Source: Lentzea fradiae (GTDB lineage Bacteria > Actinomycetota > Actinomycetes > Mycobacteriales > Pseudonocardiaceae). From it: a DNA stretch of 64,000 nucleotides. Below, piece after piece: positions 1 through 9,229 of this stretch; within the stretch, counting starts at the first letter, position 1; each line of letters starts with the position of its first letter. The position numbers were made by a program, and so were the translations under genes. The DNA lies in NCBI RefSeq assembly GCF_900100955.1, contig NZ_FNCC01000009.1, positions 124,001-188,000 on the forward strand, written 5' to 3'. The notes under the pieces are model-generated. The model searched no databases, was not told the DNA's origin, and was given only the letters and a program-made list of their open reading frames with translations.

Positions 1-48
1 CGCGTACCAGCGGTCGAAGTGCTCCGCGCTCAACACAGGGCCGACCAT
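1..48 (-). CDS. Partial N-terminus of a putative SAM-dependent methyltransferase
   Basis: The complement of the first 48 bases reads as an open N-terminus, MVGPVLSAEHFDRWYA, starting with ATG at 48 and running off the window. The FDRWYA segment resembles the beginning of many actinobacterial class I SAM-dependent methyltransferases. Only 16 residues are visible and no clear ribosome site precedes the ATG, so both family and start are tentative. It is divergent from the P450 gene at 269. The spacer between them holds a 7-bp inverted repeat (90-96 and 107-113) that could be an operator. Confidence 0.4.
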   Translation of the reverse strand, partial: MVGPVLSAEHFDRWYA

Positions 49-268
49 GCCAGGAACCGGCGCCGTTGTCCGGAAGTCCTGACTCTCCGCTGCGGACCGA
101 ACGCCCTCCGCAGCCCTGAGATCCCCTGATCGACAACTGGACCAAAGTATGACGGCGAGTTAGGCCCGGGTATGACGACGCGCTCTGTGCAACGCCGTTA
201 TTGTCCGGTCCTGCGGTGGTCGACGTGGGCCACCGCACCACTCCTTTCCGCCGAAGGGACACGGAGTC

Positions 269-1585
269 ATGAGGGACGTTCTGCAGCAGAAGACAGACGT
301 CCGGTCCCGAGTGACCGGGTGGATGGGCCGGAGGTTCCTCGCGCACCTCACGAAGACCGGGTTCGACCTCGGGTCGTCCTGGCTCGTGCCCTCCCGCGTG
401 CTGGCGCCGCTGCGCCGCAACGGGTTGAACCCGGTGCCGGAGCTGGCGCGCATGCAGGCGCAGGGACCGGTCACGCGGCTGCCACTGCCGGTCACGGTGT
501 GGCTGGTGACCGGCTACGACGCGGCGAAGCAGGTGCTGGTGGACGCCGAGGCGTTCAGCAACGACTTCGGCCACCTGCGGAACCTGGGGCTCTTCGCGGA
601 CGAGGCACCGGGCGGTCTCGGGTTCAGCGACCCGCCGGAGCACACGCGGCTGCGCAAGGTGCTGACGCCGGAGTTCACCATGCGGCGGCTGGCCAGGCTC
701 GTCCCGCGGATCGAGGCCATCGTGGCCGACCAGCTCGACCTGATGTCCATGGAGGACGGTCCGGTCGACCTCGTCGAGAAGTTCGCGATGACCGTGCCCG
801 CGCTCACCATCTGCGAGCTGCTCGGCGTGCCCGCGAGCCAGCGGGAGGAGTTCCAGCGGCGCAGCGTCTCGCGGTTCGACCTGGACGGCGCCGCCACGGC
901 GTCGCTGTCGGCCGTGTCCGAGTCGATCGTCTACTTCCGCGAGCTGGTCCGCGCCCAGCGCGAGGCCCCCGGCGACGGGCTGCTCGGCGAGCTGATCCGC
1001 AAGCACGGCGACGACCTGGACGACGACGAGCTGGCCGGCCTCGCCGACGGGCTGCTCACCGGCGGGTTCGAGACGACGGCCAGCATGATCTCGCTCGGCA
1101 CGCTCGCGATGCTGCGCTCCCCGGAGCTGGCCCAGCGCGTCCTCGAAGGCGAGGAGGCCGTCAACGGCGTCGTCGACGAGCTGCTGCGGCACCAGAGCGT
1201 CGTGCAGGTGGCGTTCCTGCGCATCGCCCGCCACGACACCACCATCGCCGGGACGAAGATCAAGGCGGGCGACATCGTCGCCTGCTCCCTGTCGCAGGCC
1301 AACCGCGACCCGAGCGTCTACCCCGACCCCGACGCCATCCTGCCGGACCGCCCGGCCGGCCAGCACCTCGCGTTCGGTCACGGCGCGCACCGCTGCATCG
1401 GCGCCGAGCTGGCCAAGATGGAGCTGCGGGCCGCCTACCCCGCGCTGATGCGCCGGTTCCCGGAGATGCGCCTCGCGGTCGACCCCGGCGAGCTGTCGTT
1501 CCGCAAGCTGTCGATCGTGTACGGGCTGCACTCGCTGCCGATCCACCTGGGCAGCCACACCAGCCCGATCCAGCCGGCCCCGTAA
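269..1585 (+). CDS. Cytochrome P450
   Basis: The 438-residue protein has the hallmarks of a soluble bacterial class I cytochrome P450 monooxygenase. The heme-ligand loop FGHGAHRCIG has its cysteine at residue 376. The I-helix oxygen-activation motif is GGFETT (265-270), and an ELLR sequence fits the K-helix ExxR motif. Length is normal for the family. The ATG at 269 is preceded by GAAGGGA and GGAG. No ferredoxin or ferredoxin reductase gene lies beside it, so electrons must come from elsewhere. Substrate is unknown. The gene appears monocistronic and is followed by a repeat-rich spacer. Confidence 0.93.
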   Translation: MRDVLQQKTDVRSRVTGWMGRRFLAHLTKTGFDLGSSWLVPSRVLAPLRRNGLNPVPELARMQAQGPVTRLPLPVTVWLVTGYDAAKQVLVDAEAFSNDFGHLRNLGLFADEAPGGLGFSDPPEHTRLRKVLTPEFTMRRLARLVPRIEAIVADQLDLMSMEDGPVDLVEKFAMTVPALTICELLGVPASQREEFQRRSVSRFDLDGAATASLSAVSESIVYFRELVRAQREAPGDGLLGELIRKHGDDLDDDELAGLADGLLTGGFETTASMISLGTLAMLRSPELAQRVLEGEEAVNGVVDELLRHQSVVQVAFLRIARHDTTIAGTKIKAGDIVACSLSQANRDPSVYPDPDAILPDRPAGQHLAFGHGAHRCIGAELAKMELRAAYPALMRRFPEMRLAVDPGELSFRKLSIVYGLHSLPIHLGSHTSPIQPAP

Positions 1586-1588
1586 CCG

Positions 1589-1719
1589 GGTCCGGCGGCC
1601 GGGTTCGGCAGCCAGGACCGATGCCCAGGAGCGCTGGCCAGGTCCGGCAGTCAGGTTCAGCGGGCGCGTCCAGCACCCGTGTGCGGAACCGGTCGGTGGC
1701 CGGGTTCGGCGGCCAAGTT
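1589..1719 (+). repeat. Three imperfect copies of a ~24-bp GC-rich direct repeat
   Basis: The spacer after the P450 gene contains three degenerate copies of a unit close to GGTCCGGCGGCCGGGTTC, at about 1589-1613, 1636-1660 and 1689-1719. An open frame crosses this stretch, but it lacks a credible start or domain and its composition follows the repeat. I regard the stretch as non-coding. Confidence 0.4.
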
Positions 1720-1808
1720 CGCCGTTGCGTCCGGCCGCTCGGGGACGCCCGCGTACGGCCGAACGGCTTCCTGTGGCGAGAGGTGGAGCGCGAGTAGCGT
1801 CGCTGGGC

Positions 1809-3083
1809 ATGAGACGACTGCTCGGTGTCGCGTTGTCGTTGCTCCTCGTCCTCACTGCCGCCCCGGCTGCCACCGCCGGTGAGCGGGGCGGCGACCGGCC
1901 GTTGCCCGGTTACACGATCGTCAACCCGCCGCTCGCCCCGGCTACTGTCGGCGGCAAGCCGACGAAGGTGTTGCAGGGCGTCCACAGTCACTCGGCTTAC
2001 ATCATCGAGGTGCCGCCGCGCTGGAACGGGCGGCTTACGTTGTGGGCGCACGGCTACCGCGGTGACGGCGATGTCCTCACCGTTGACACGCCGCCGTACG
2101 GGTTGCGGCAGCGGTGGCTCGACGAGGGCTATGCGTGGGCCGCGTCTTCCTACTACCGCAACGACTACGACGTGCGCGCCGGCGTTACGACGACTCGTGA
2201 GCTCGCGTCGTTGTTCGCGAGGAAGGTTCAGCGGCCGGAGAAGGTCTTTCTCGCGGGGGTGTCGATGGGCGGGCACGTCATCGCGCGGTCGTTGGAGCAG
2301 TACCCCGGTTTCTACGCGGGCGCGCTGCCCATGTGCGGGGTGCTGGGCGACCACGAGTTGTTCGACTACTTCCTGAGCTACCACCTCGTCGCGCAAGCGT
2401 TGACGGGCATCCGCGCCTACCCGTTGCCGCCGGACTACTCCACGGACGTGGTGCCGCGCATCCGGCAGGCGCTCGCGGGGCATGAGGACCAGTTCCGTGC
2501 CATCGCCATCAACTTGTCCGGCGGTGACCGGCCCGGCTCCGAGGCGGCCTACGCCTACTGGGAGGACTTCCTGTTCGGGCTTGTCACGAGCTCGGACGCG
2601 CCGAGCCTCGCCGAGAACCCGTTGCAGATCGCCACGAACCTCAAGACGCACTACCGGCCGAACGGGCCCGTGAACGTCGACAGGACCGTGCACCGGGCCC
2701 GGCCCGCGAACCCCGTCGCGCGGGCGACCCCGGGGCTCACGCAGATTCCCGCCGTGCGGGGCCTGCCGAGCGCTCCCGTCGTGTCGTTGCACGGGATCGG
2801 CGACATGTTCGTGCCGTTCTCGATGGAGCAGGACTACCGCGACGACGTGGCCCGCTCCGGCCGGACTCACCTGGTGGTGCAGCGGGCGATCCGCACGGTC
2901 GACCACTGCGAGTTCTCCCCCGCCGAGGTCGGCGCCGCCTGGAGCGACCTGACCGCGTGGGTGGACCGCGGCACGCGGCCGTCCGGTGACGACGTCCGCC
3001 GGACCGGGGACCCGCGGTTCGGCTGCCGGTTCTCCGACCGGCTGGCGACCGGCGGCACGAGGGCCCTCTTCCCCGCCTGCTGA
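1809..3083 (+). CDS. Secreted alpha/beta-hydrolase
   Basis: The 424-residue product begins with a clear Sec signal peptide: MRR, a hydrophobic LLGVALSLLLVLTAAPAA core and likely cleavage after ATAG. The mature part is an alpha/beta-hydrolase with nucleophile elbow GVSMGGH (Ser152), a likely acid in the GIGDMFVP loop and a C-terminal histidine in VDHCEF. It is probably an exported esterase or peptidase; the substrate is not evident. I chose ATG 1809 over an upstream in-frame ATG at 1725 because the signal peptide starts there. A hairpin at 3124-3145 follows. Confidence 0.82.
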   Translation: MRRLLGVALSLLLVLTAAPAATAGERGGDRPLPGYTIVNPPLAPATVGGKPTKVLQGVHSHSAYIIEVPPRWNGRLTLWAHGYRGDGDVLTVDTPPYGLRQRWLDEGYAWAASSYYRNDYDVRAGVTTTRELASLFARKVQRPEKVFLAGVSMGGHVIARSLEQYPGFYAGALPMCGVLGDHELFDYFLSYHLVAQALTGIRAYPLPPDYSTDVVPRIRQALAGHEDQFRAIAINLSGGDRPGSEAAYAYWEDFLFGLVTSSDAPSLAENPLQIATNLKTHYRPNGPVNVDRTVHRARPANPVARATPGLTQIPAVRGLPSAPVVSLHGIGDMFVPFSMEQDYRDDVARSGRTHLVVQRAIRTVDHCEFSPAEVGAAWSDLTAWVDRGTRPSGDDVRRTGDPRFGCRFSDRLATGGTRALFPAC

Positions 3084-3123
3084 CCGGCGGGCTCGCGGTT
3101 GACGCGCGTGGAAGTGGTGTGGC

Positions 3124-3145
3124 GCACCGGGTTGCGGCCCGGTGC
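3124..3145 (+). terminator. Hairpin downstream of the secreted hydrolase
   Basis: Perfect 8-bp inverted repeat GCACCGGG / CCCGGTGC with a 6-nt loop, 40 bases after the hydrolase stop. No U-tract follows, as is usual in actinomycetes. Confidence 0.45.
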
Positions 3146-3252
3146 CGCCGTCGGTCCCGCGCAACCGGAGCGGCCGAACGGGCGAACCGCCGGACCCGGC
3201 GAACGGTTAGGTTGATCTTCGTCCGTCCGCCCGCCGTGCCAGGAGCTCCTCG

Positions 3253-4131
3253 TTGGTCCCCAGTCCTCGGCTGCGCGTCCTGGTGGACGCCCCGTGGTTC
3301 ACCAAAATGATCACCGCCGTGATCCTCGTCAACGCGGTCACCCTGGGCGCCGAGACGTCCCCGGAGCTGCTCGCCTCCTACGGCGACGTGCTGCACCTCG
3401 TCGACCGCACCGCGCTCGTGATCTTCGTGGTCGAGCTGACGCTCCGCTTCTGCGCGTATGGGAGGGACTTCTTCCGCGACCCGTGGAACTGGTTCGACAC
3501 CCTGGTGGTGGCGGTGACGCTGCTGCCGGCGTCCGGGATGTTCTCGGTCCTGCGCGCTCTTCGGGTGTTGCGCGTGCTGCGGCTGGTGTCGGTCGTGCCG
3601 AGCATGCGCCGGGTGGTGGCCGCACTGCTGACCGCGCTGCCGGGAATGGCGTCGATCACCGCGTTGCTCGCGCTGGTGCTGTACGTGTCGGCGGTGATCG
3701 CGACGAAGCTGTTCAGCCCCGTCGCGCCGGAGTACTTCGGCGGGCTGGGCGAGTCGCTGTTCACGCTGTTCCACGTCATGACGGGCGAGGCGTGGTCGGA
3801 GGTCGCCCGCGAGGTGATGGCCGAGAAGCCGCTGGCGTGGGTGTTCTTCGTCGGCTACCTCGTCGTCACGTCGTTCACCGTGCTCAACCTGTTCATCGCC
3901 GTCGCCGTCAGCGCCATGCAGACCCCGATGGTCGAGGAGCACGCCGAGCACGACCGAGAGGAGATGGCGGCGACGCTGGAGATCCTCGCCGAAGTCCGCA
4001 AGCTGCGTGCGGACCTGGACGCGTTGCGGAGCGCGGCTCCTGCGGCACTGGCGACAGCGTCCACATCGATCCCGCACGTCAACGTCGACCCTCGACGTCG
4101 ACATCGATCCACCCGTCGACGTCGACAGTGA
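3253..4131 (+). CDS. Bacterial voltage-gated cation channel (NaChBac-like), probably with a frameshifted C-terminal tail
   Basis: The 292-residue protein is a one-repeat, six-helix voltage-gated channel of the BacNav type. The S4 sensor carries arginines at every third position (LRALRVLRVLRL). The pore has selectivity-filter sequence TGEAWS (177-182, key Glu179), compared with TLESWS in the classical sodium channels. The C-terminus is an acidic, heptad-like helix, matching the tetramerising coiled coil of the family. The TTG start at 3253 has AGGAG seven bases upstream. The last ~20 residues run into the GTYGAY repeat. There, the sequence SIPHVNVD would continue as an acidic (Val-Asp)n tail if one base in the CCC run 4089-4091 were absent. 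Substrate is probably Na+ or Ca2+. Confidence 0.85.
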   Translation: MVPSPRLRVLVDAPWFTKMITAVILVNAVTLGAETSPELLASYGDVLHLVDRTALVIFVVELTLRFCAYGRDFFRDPWNWFDTLVVAVTLLPASGMFSVLRALRVLRVLRLVSVVPSMRRVVAALLTALPGMASITALLALVLYVSAVIATKLFSPVAPEYFGGLGESLFTLFHVMTGEAWSEVAREVMAEKPLAWVFFVGYLVVTSFTVLNLFIAVAVSAMQTPMVEEHAEHDREEMAATLEILAEVRKLRADLDALRSAAPAALATASTSIPHVNVDPRRRHRSTRRRRQ

Positions 4132-4336
4132 TGTTGACATCGCCAGTGACGTTGACAGTGACGTCGACGTTGATGCCGACGTTGACGTAGGTGTCGATGT
4201 TGATTCGGGTGTCGACGCCGATGTTGATCAGTCCATCTTGAGGTTGATCAGTCCATGTTGACTGTCCATGTCGACTGAGCGTCGTCAATGTTGATCGTGT
4301 CCAGTCGACGTTGATTCGAGCGGGACGATCAACGTT
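4060..4336 (+). repeat. Degenerate GTYGAY hexamer-repeat tract
   Basis: About 280 bases dominated by GTCGAC, GTTGAC, GTTGAT and ATCGAT units, mostly in hexamer register. On the plus strand, one frame reads (Asp-Val)n: DVDSDVDIASDVDSDVDVD, continuing to a TGA near 4261. On the minus strand, another frame reads NVDVTVNV-like sequence. The tract overlaps the end of the ion-channel gene and reaches the terminator of the convergent FtsX gene. The plus-strand DVD frame connects to the channel by a single-base change, so at least the first half may be protein-coding. Confidence 0.75.
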
Positions 4337-4337
4337 G

Positions 4338-4373
4338 ACAGGCCCGATCAACCTGGTGGTTGACCGGGCCTGT
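4338..4373. terminator. Bidirectional terminator between ion channel and FtsX permease
   Basis: Inverted repeat with 16-nt arms (4338-4353 and 4358-4373), one mismatch and a TGGT loop. It lies between convergent genes, 4 bases from the FtsX stop codon. Confidence 0.7.
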
Positions 4374-4377
4374 CCTG

Positions 4378-6879
4378 TCACTCCCTGATGCCGATGGTGT
4401 CGATCGGCTTGCCGCGCAACGACAGCCGGGTCGAGATGGCGATCGACGCGAGGCCGAGGACGGCCGCGGCGGTGAGTGCGCCAGGGTAGACCCAGATCGG
4501 GCCGGTCGGCAGGAGGCTGCCGGTCGTGCTGAGCGACAGCGTGACGAGCGGGACCGCGGCCACCGCTGTGCCCAGCACTGCCGCGAGCGCGACGGTCAGC
4601 AGGGCCTCGGCCCGCATCATGCCGGTCACCTGGCGGCGTCCGGTGCCGACGAGGCGGAGCAGGGCGAACTCGCGGCGGCGGGCGGCCGTGGACATGACGA
4701 GCGTGTTGGACACCGAGATCGCGACGTAGCCGAGGATCACGCCGATGGCGATGAGGTTGAGCAGGAACTGCGTCCGCCCTTCGCCGCCGTCCTGTGCGGT
4801 CACGCCGTCCGTCACGGCCAGGCCGGGATAGCGGCTGGTGAGGTCGCGCAGCGCTGCCTCGTCGCCCGACTTCACCAGCACCGCGGTGTCGAGGCCGGAC
4901 GTGAGGTGGGCGCGGGCGTCGGCGGCGGGGAGCACGTAGTCGCCGAACGCCAGGTCGTGCCGGTAGATCGCGACGACCTCGGCCTGTGCCTGCCTGCCGT
5001 CGGCGTGCCAGAGGTCGACGGTGTCGCCGACCTGCTTGTCCTCCCACTTCGCGTGGTCGACGCCGAGCGCGACGGTGCCGGGGACGAGGTCGGCGAGGTC
5101 GCCCGCGACGATGCCGAGGTCCACGGCGTCACCGGCCGCGGCGTCGAGGCCGGTGGCCCCGTGGCTCTGCACCTCGACGCTGTCGGCCAGCACGCCGGCG
5201 GTGATCACCTGCGTGCGGACCAGGGACGTCGCGGTGGCTCCCTGCAGGCGCGCCTCCTCGGCGACCTCCGGTGACACGCCCGTCACGCCGGTGATGACGT
5301 GGTCGGCGGTGATCGACCGGGTGATCTGCTGCTGCACGGCGGCGCCGAACGTCGTCTGGCTGTAGAAGTGCACGACGAAGAACCCGATGGCGAGCATCAG
5401 CGGTGTCACCGCCGCGGCGAGCCTGCGGGAGTTCTTGACGGCGTTCGCCGCCGCCAGGTAGCCGCTGAGCCCCGCCCGGCCGAGCACCGGCGCGATGAGG
5501 CGGACGGCGCCGCCGATCACCCGCGGGCCGACCAGGGCGAGCCCGACGACCAGCACCAGCGCCGCGAGCACCGGCATCGCCGCGCCGAGCTCGCCGCGCA
5601 GGAAGAACGGCACCGCCGTCGTGCCGAGGCCCAGCGCCACCAGCGCCCAGCCGGTCACCAGGCGGCCGGTGCCGGCGTCGCGCTTCTGCACGGCCGCCTC
5701 CCCCAGCGCCTCGACCGGGTTGATCGACGAGGGCCGCCGTGCCGCGCTCCACGCCGCCAGCCTGGCCGCGCCGACCCCGATGCCCAGGGCTGCCACCAGC
5801 GGGATCGGGCCGGTCGACAGCGCGAAGTCCGCGGGCAGCACGCCGATGGCGGCGAACGCGTCGCGCAGACCCCTGCTCACCGCGATGCCCAGGAGGCTGC
5901 CGAGCACGCCCGCGACCAGCGACACCACTGTCGTCTCGACGCCGATCAGCCTGCGGACCTGCTTCGGCGTGGCGCCGACGGCCCGCAGCAGCGCGAACTC
6001 GCGGCGGCGTTGCTCGACGGCCAGCGCGAGGGTGCTCGCCACGACGAAGATCGAGATCATGACGGCGTAGCCGCCGAACGACCCGGCCAGGATCGCGAGC
6101 ATCGACTTGGTCCTGCCGACGTCCTCGAACTCGGCCGCGCTGCGGTCGGCGCCCTGTGCCACGGTGACGTGGTCGTCCCGCAACGCCTCCGCGACCCGTG
6201 CGGCGAGGTCCTGCGCGCCGGGTTCGGCCAGCACGCCGACCGCGCTCAGCTGGTCCGTGCGGCCTGCCAGGTTCGCGGCTTCGGCGGAGGTGAAGAACAG
6301 CGCCGCCTGCCGGTCACCGCCGGCTTCGGCGATCCCGGCGACGCGGTACGTGGCGGGCACCGTCCGGGTCATGACCCGGACCTCGTCGCCCACCCGCGCC
6401 CCTGCGCGTGCCGCGAGTCCCGCGTCGAGCACCACCTCGTCGTCGGCTCGGGGTTCCGCGCCCTCCTTCACCGCGTAAGGCGCGAGGACGGCCGACTCCC
6501 AGTTGTGGCCGAAGGTGGGCTTGTCCGCGAGCGGCTGCCCGTCCGGCCCGACCACCAGTGCCGGGAACGTCTGCTCGGGCACGGCCTCGCGCACCCCTGG
6601 CACGGCGGCGATCTTCCCGGCCAGCGACGCCGGCACGGGCACCTGTTCGGAGGCGTTCTCGAAGGTCAGCTCGTCGGCGCCGGGCGGGCGCACCAGCCGG
6701 TCACCGGTGACGACCAGGTCGGTGGCCGCGTAGCGCTGGGTCGGCACGCCGCCGCGGAAGCCGGACTCCATGAGGATGCCGCACGCGGCGACGAGCGCGG
6801 TCCCGCACAGGATCGCGACGAACGCGCCCACGAACCCGCTGGTGCGGGCCTTGACGGTCTGCCAGGCGAGGGTCAGCAC
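4378..6879 (-). CDS. ABC transporter permease, FtsX/MacB type (large, two FtsX domains)
   Basis: This 833-residue membrane protein has the layout of large actinobacterial FtsX-family permeases. An N-terminal helix is followed by a periplasmic MacB-like domain (about 50-250). A three-helix FtsX domain contains the signature RRREFALLRAVGAT, followed by further helices, a second extracellular domain and a second FtsX domain with RRREFALLRLVGT. The start is GTG 6879, 3 bases after the stop of the partner ATPase, so the two are translationally coupled. Such pairs export lipids, peptides or antibiotics, or act as mechanotransmitters. The substrate cannot be inferred here. Confidence 0.9.
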   Translation of the reverse strand: MLTLAWQTVKARTSGFVGAFVAILCGTALVAACGILMESGFRGGVPTQRYAATDLVVTGDRLVRPPGADELTFENASEQVPVPASLAGKIAAVPGVREAVPEQTFPALVVGPDGQPLADKPTFGHNWESAVLAPYAVKEGAEPRADDEVVLDAGLAARAGARVGDEVRVMTRTVPATYRVAGIAEAGGDRQAALFFTSAEAANLAGRTDQLSAVGVLAEPGAQDLAARVAEALRDDHVTVAQGADRSAAEFEDVGRTKSMLAILAGSFGGYAVMISIFVVASTLALAVEQRRREFALLRAVGATPKQVRRLIGVETTVVSLVAGVLGSLLGIAVSRGLRDAFAAIGVLPADFALSTGPIPLVAALGIGVGAARLAAWSAARRPSSINPVEALGEAAVQKRDAGTGRLVTGWALVALGLGTTAVPFFLRGELGAAMPVLAALVLVVGLALVGPRVIGGAVRLIAPVLGRAGLSGYLAAANAVKNSRRLAAAVTPLMLAIGFFVVHFYSQTTFGAAVQQQITRSITADHVITGVTGVSPEVAEEARLQGATATSLVRTQVITAGVLADSVEVQSHGATGLDAAAGDAVDLGIVAGDLADLVPGTVALGVDHAKWEDKQVGDTVDLWHADGRQAQAEVVAIYRHDLAFGDYVLPAADARAHLTSGLDTAVLVKSGDEAALRDLTSRYPGLAVTDGVTAQDGGEGRTQFLLNLIAIGVILGYVAISVSNTLVMSTAARRREFALLRLVGTGRRQVTGMMRAEALLTVALAAVLGTAVAAVPLVTLSLSTTGSLLPTGPIWVYPGALTAAAVLGLASIAISTRLSLRGKPIDTIGIRE

Positions 6880-6882
6880 GGC

Positions 6883-7614
<732 letters not shown>

Positions 7615-7852
7615 CACGTTTCTCCTTGCGTAGCAACGGCTTGCGAGGAAGAACGTAGTTTCGGGGGCCCACCGGGGGCGATCACGCAGGCTGCCGGGAC
7701 CGTGGTGGAGCCTGCTCCACCCGTGTGACGGGTTCGTCGGCGCGCACAGATCCGGACGGTCAGATTCGTTGAGACGCACGAGGTGTGAGCGGGGCCACGC
7801 CCCTACGTTGGCGGGTGACCTGGGAGTGACGCTACGTGGATGAGGCGCACGG

Positions 7853-9229
7853 ATGACCAAGCTCAACGAGATCAGCGACTGGCTGCGGGAGAACCTGCCG
7901 AGACTGGTGGCCGAGCACGACGTGCCCGGCGCGAGCGCGGCCGTCACAGCGGGCGACGAGGTCGTCGAGGTGGCGGCGGGTGTGCTGAACAAGAACACCG
8001 GGGTCGAGGCGACCACCGACTCGGTGTTCCAGATCGGGTCGATCACCAAGGTGTGGACTGCGACGCTGGTGCTGCAGCTCGCCGACGACGGCCTGCTCGA
8101 CATCGACGCGACCGTGCGCACGTACCTGCCCGAGTTCCGCATCGCCGACGAGGACGCGGCAGCGCGGATCACGGTGCGCCAGCTGCTCAACCACACGGCG
8201 GGCTTCGAGGGTGACCTCTTCACCGACACCGGCCGCGGCGACGACTGCGTGGAGAAGTACGTCGCCACACTGCACGACACTCCGCAGCTCTTCCCGCCCG
8301 GCGAGATGTTCAGCTACAACAACGCCGGCTACTGCGTGCTCGGCCGGATCGTGGAAGTGTTGCGCGGCAAGCAGTACGACCAGTGCCTGCGCGACCACCT
8401 CTTCGCGCCGCTCGGCCTCACCCACGCCGCGACCTGCGCCGACGAGGCGATCCTGTTCCGCGCCGCCGTCGGGCACGTCACCCAGGACGAGGACGCGGGC
8501 CCGCAGGTGGCCCCGCTGTGGTCGCTGGTGCGGTCCAACGCTCCCGCCGGGTCGATGCTCGCCATGACGGCGGGCGACCTGCTGAAGTTCGCGCGGATGC
8601 ACATGAGCGGCGGCGCGGGCGTGCTGGCGGAGGAGACCGTCCGCGCCATGCAGCGGGTCGAGACGCGGGTGCCCGAGCTCGCGATCATGGGCGACTCCTG
8701 GGGCCTGGGCTGGGAGATGTTCAGCAGTCCACAGGGGACGATCGTCGGTCACGACGGCGGCACGATCGGGCAGAACGCCTTCCTGCGCATGGTTCCCGAG
8801 CAGGGTGTCGCGGTCGCGCTGCTGACCAACGGCGGCCGTCCGCACGACCTGTACCAGGCGGTCTTCCGGCACGTGCTGCGCGAGCTGGCCGGTGTGGAGC
8901 TGCCGGGGATGCCCGAACCCGCCGCGCGGCCGGAGAAGATCGACGCGGAGCGGTTCACCGGCGTCTACACCTCGTCGGTCGCCGAACGCGTGATCACCCA
9001 GGACGCGGACGGCCGGATCTGGATGGAGCTCGTGCCCAGGGGGATCATGGCCGAGCTCAGCCCGGAGTCCGCGATGAAGACCGAGCTGGTCCCGTGGCGC
9101 GCCGACACCCTCGTCGCCGCCGAGCCCGTGCAGGGCATCCACCTGCCGCTCGCGTTCGTGGGCGACGACGGGCACGGGCACGCGCTGTACCTGCACACGG
9201 GCCGCGCCGACCGCCGGGTGGCCCGGTGA
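7853..9229 (+). CDS. Serine hydrolase, beta-lactamase/D-aminopeptidase family (S12, class C-like)
   Basis: The 458-residue protein is an S12/class C penicillin-recognising hydrolase. It has SITK (Ser63, Lys66), YNN (155-157) and the HDGG triad box (300-303) expected of the fold, followed by a C-terminal beta domain (~360-458). There is no signal peptide, so it should act in the cytoplasm. S12 members include D-aminopeptidases, D-stereospecific peptidases and esterases. Given the peptide importer that follows, a D-peptidase is the better guess than a resistance beta-lactamase. It is the first gene of the operon, and its stop overlaps the next start (GTGA). Its sequence closely resembles the C-terminal half of the protein encoded at 16251-19481. 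Confidence 0.85.
   Translation: MTKLNEISDWLRENLPRLVAEHDVPGASAAVTAGDEVVEVAAGVLNKNTGVEATTDSVFQIGSITKVWTATLVLQLADDGLLDIDATVRTYLPEFRIADEDAAARITVRQLLNHTAGFEGDLFTDTGRGDDCVEKYVATLHDTPQLFPPGEMFSYNNAGYCVLGRIVEVLRGKQYDQCLRDHLFAPLGLTHAATCADEAILFRAAVGHVTQDEDAGPQVAPLWSLVRSNAPAGSMLAMTAGDLLKFARMHMSGGAGVLAEETVRAMQRVETRVPELAIMGDSWGLGWEMFSSPQGTIVGHDGGTIGQNAFLRMVPEQGVAVALLTNGGRPHDLYQAVFRHVLRELAGVELPGMPEPAARPEKIDAERFTGVYTSSVAERVITQDADGRIWMELVPRGIMAELSPESAMKTELVPWRADTLVAAEPVQGIHLPLAFVGDDGHGHALYLHTGRADRRVAR

Noticed and set aside
1725-1808. Longer N-terminus for the secreted hydrolase
   Set aside because: It would bury the signal peptide 28 residues inside an arginine-rich extension that derives from the repeat-containing spacer.
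1260-4140. Long minus-strand open frames across the secreted hydrolase and ion channel
   Set aside because: They mirror high-GC third positions of the plus-strand genes; the plus frames carry the signal peptide, GxSxG and S4/filter motifs.
4060-4336. CRISPR-like array
   Set aside because: The GTYGAY units are contiguous hexamers without constant repeats, unique spacers or cas genes.
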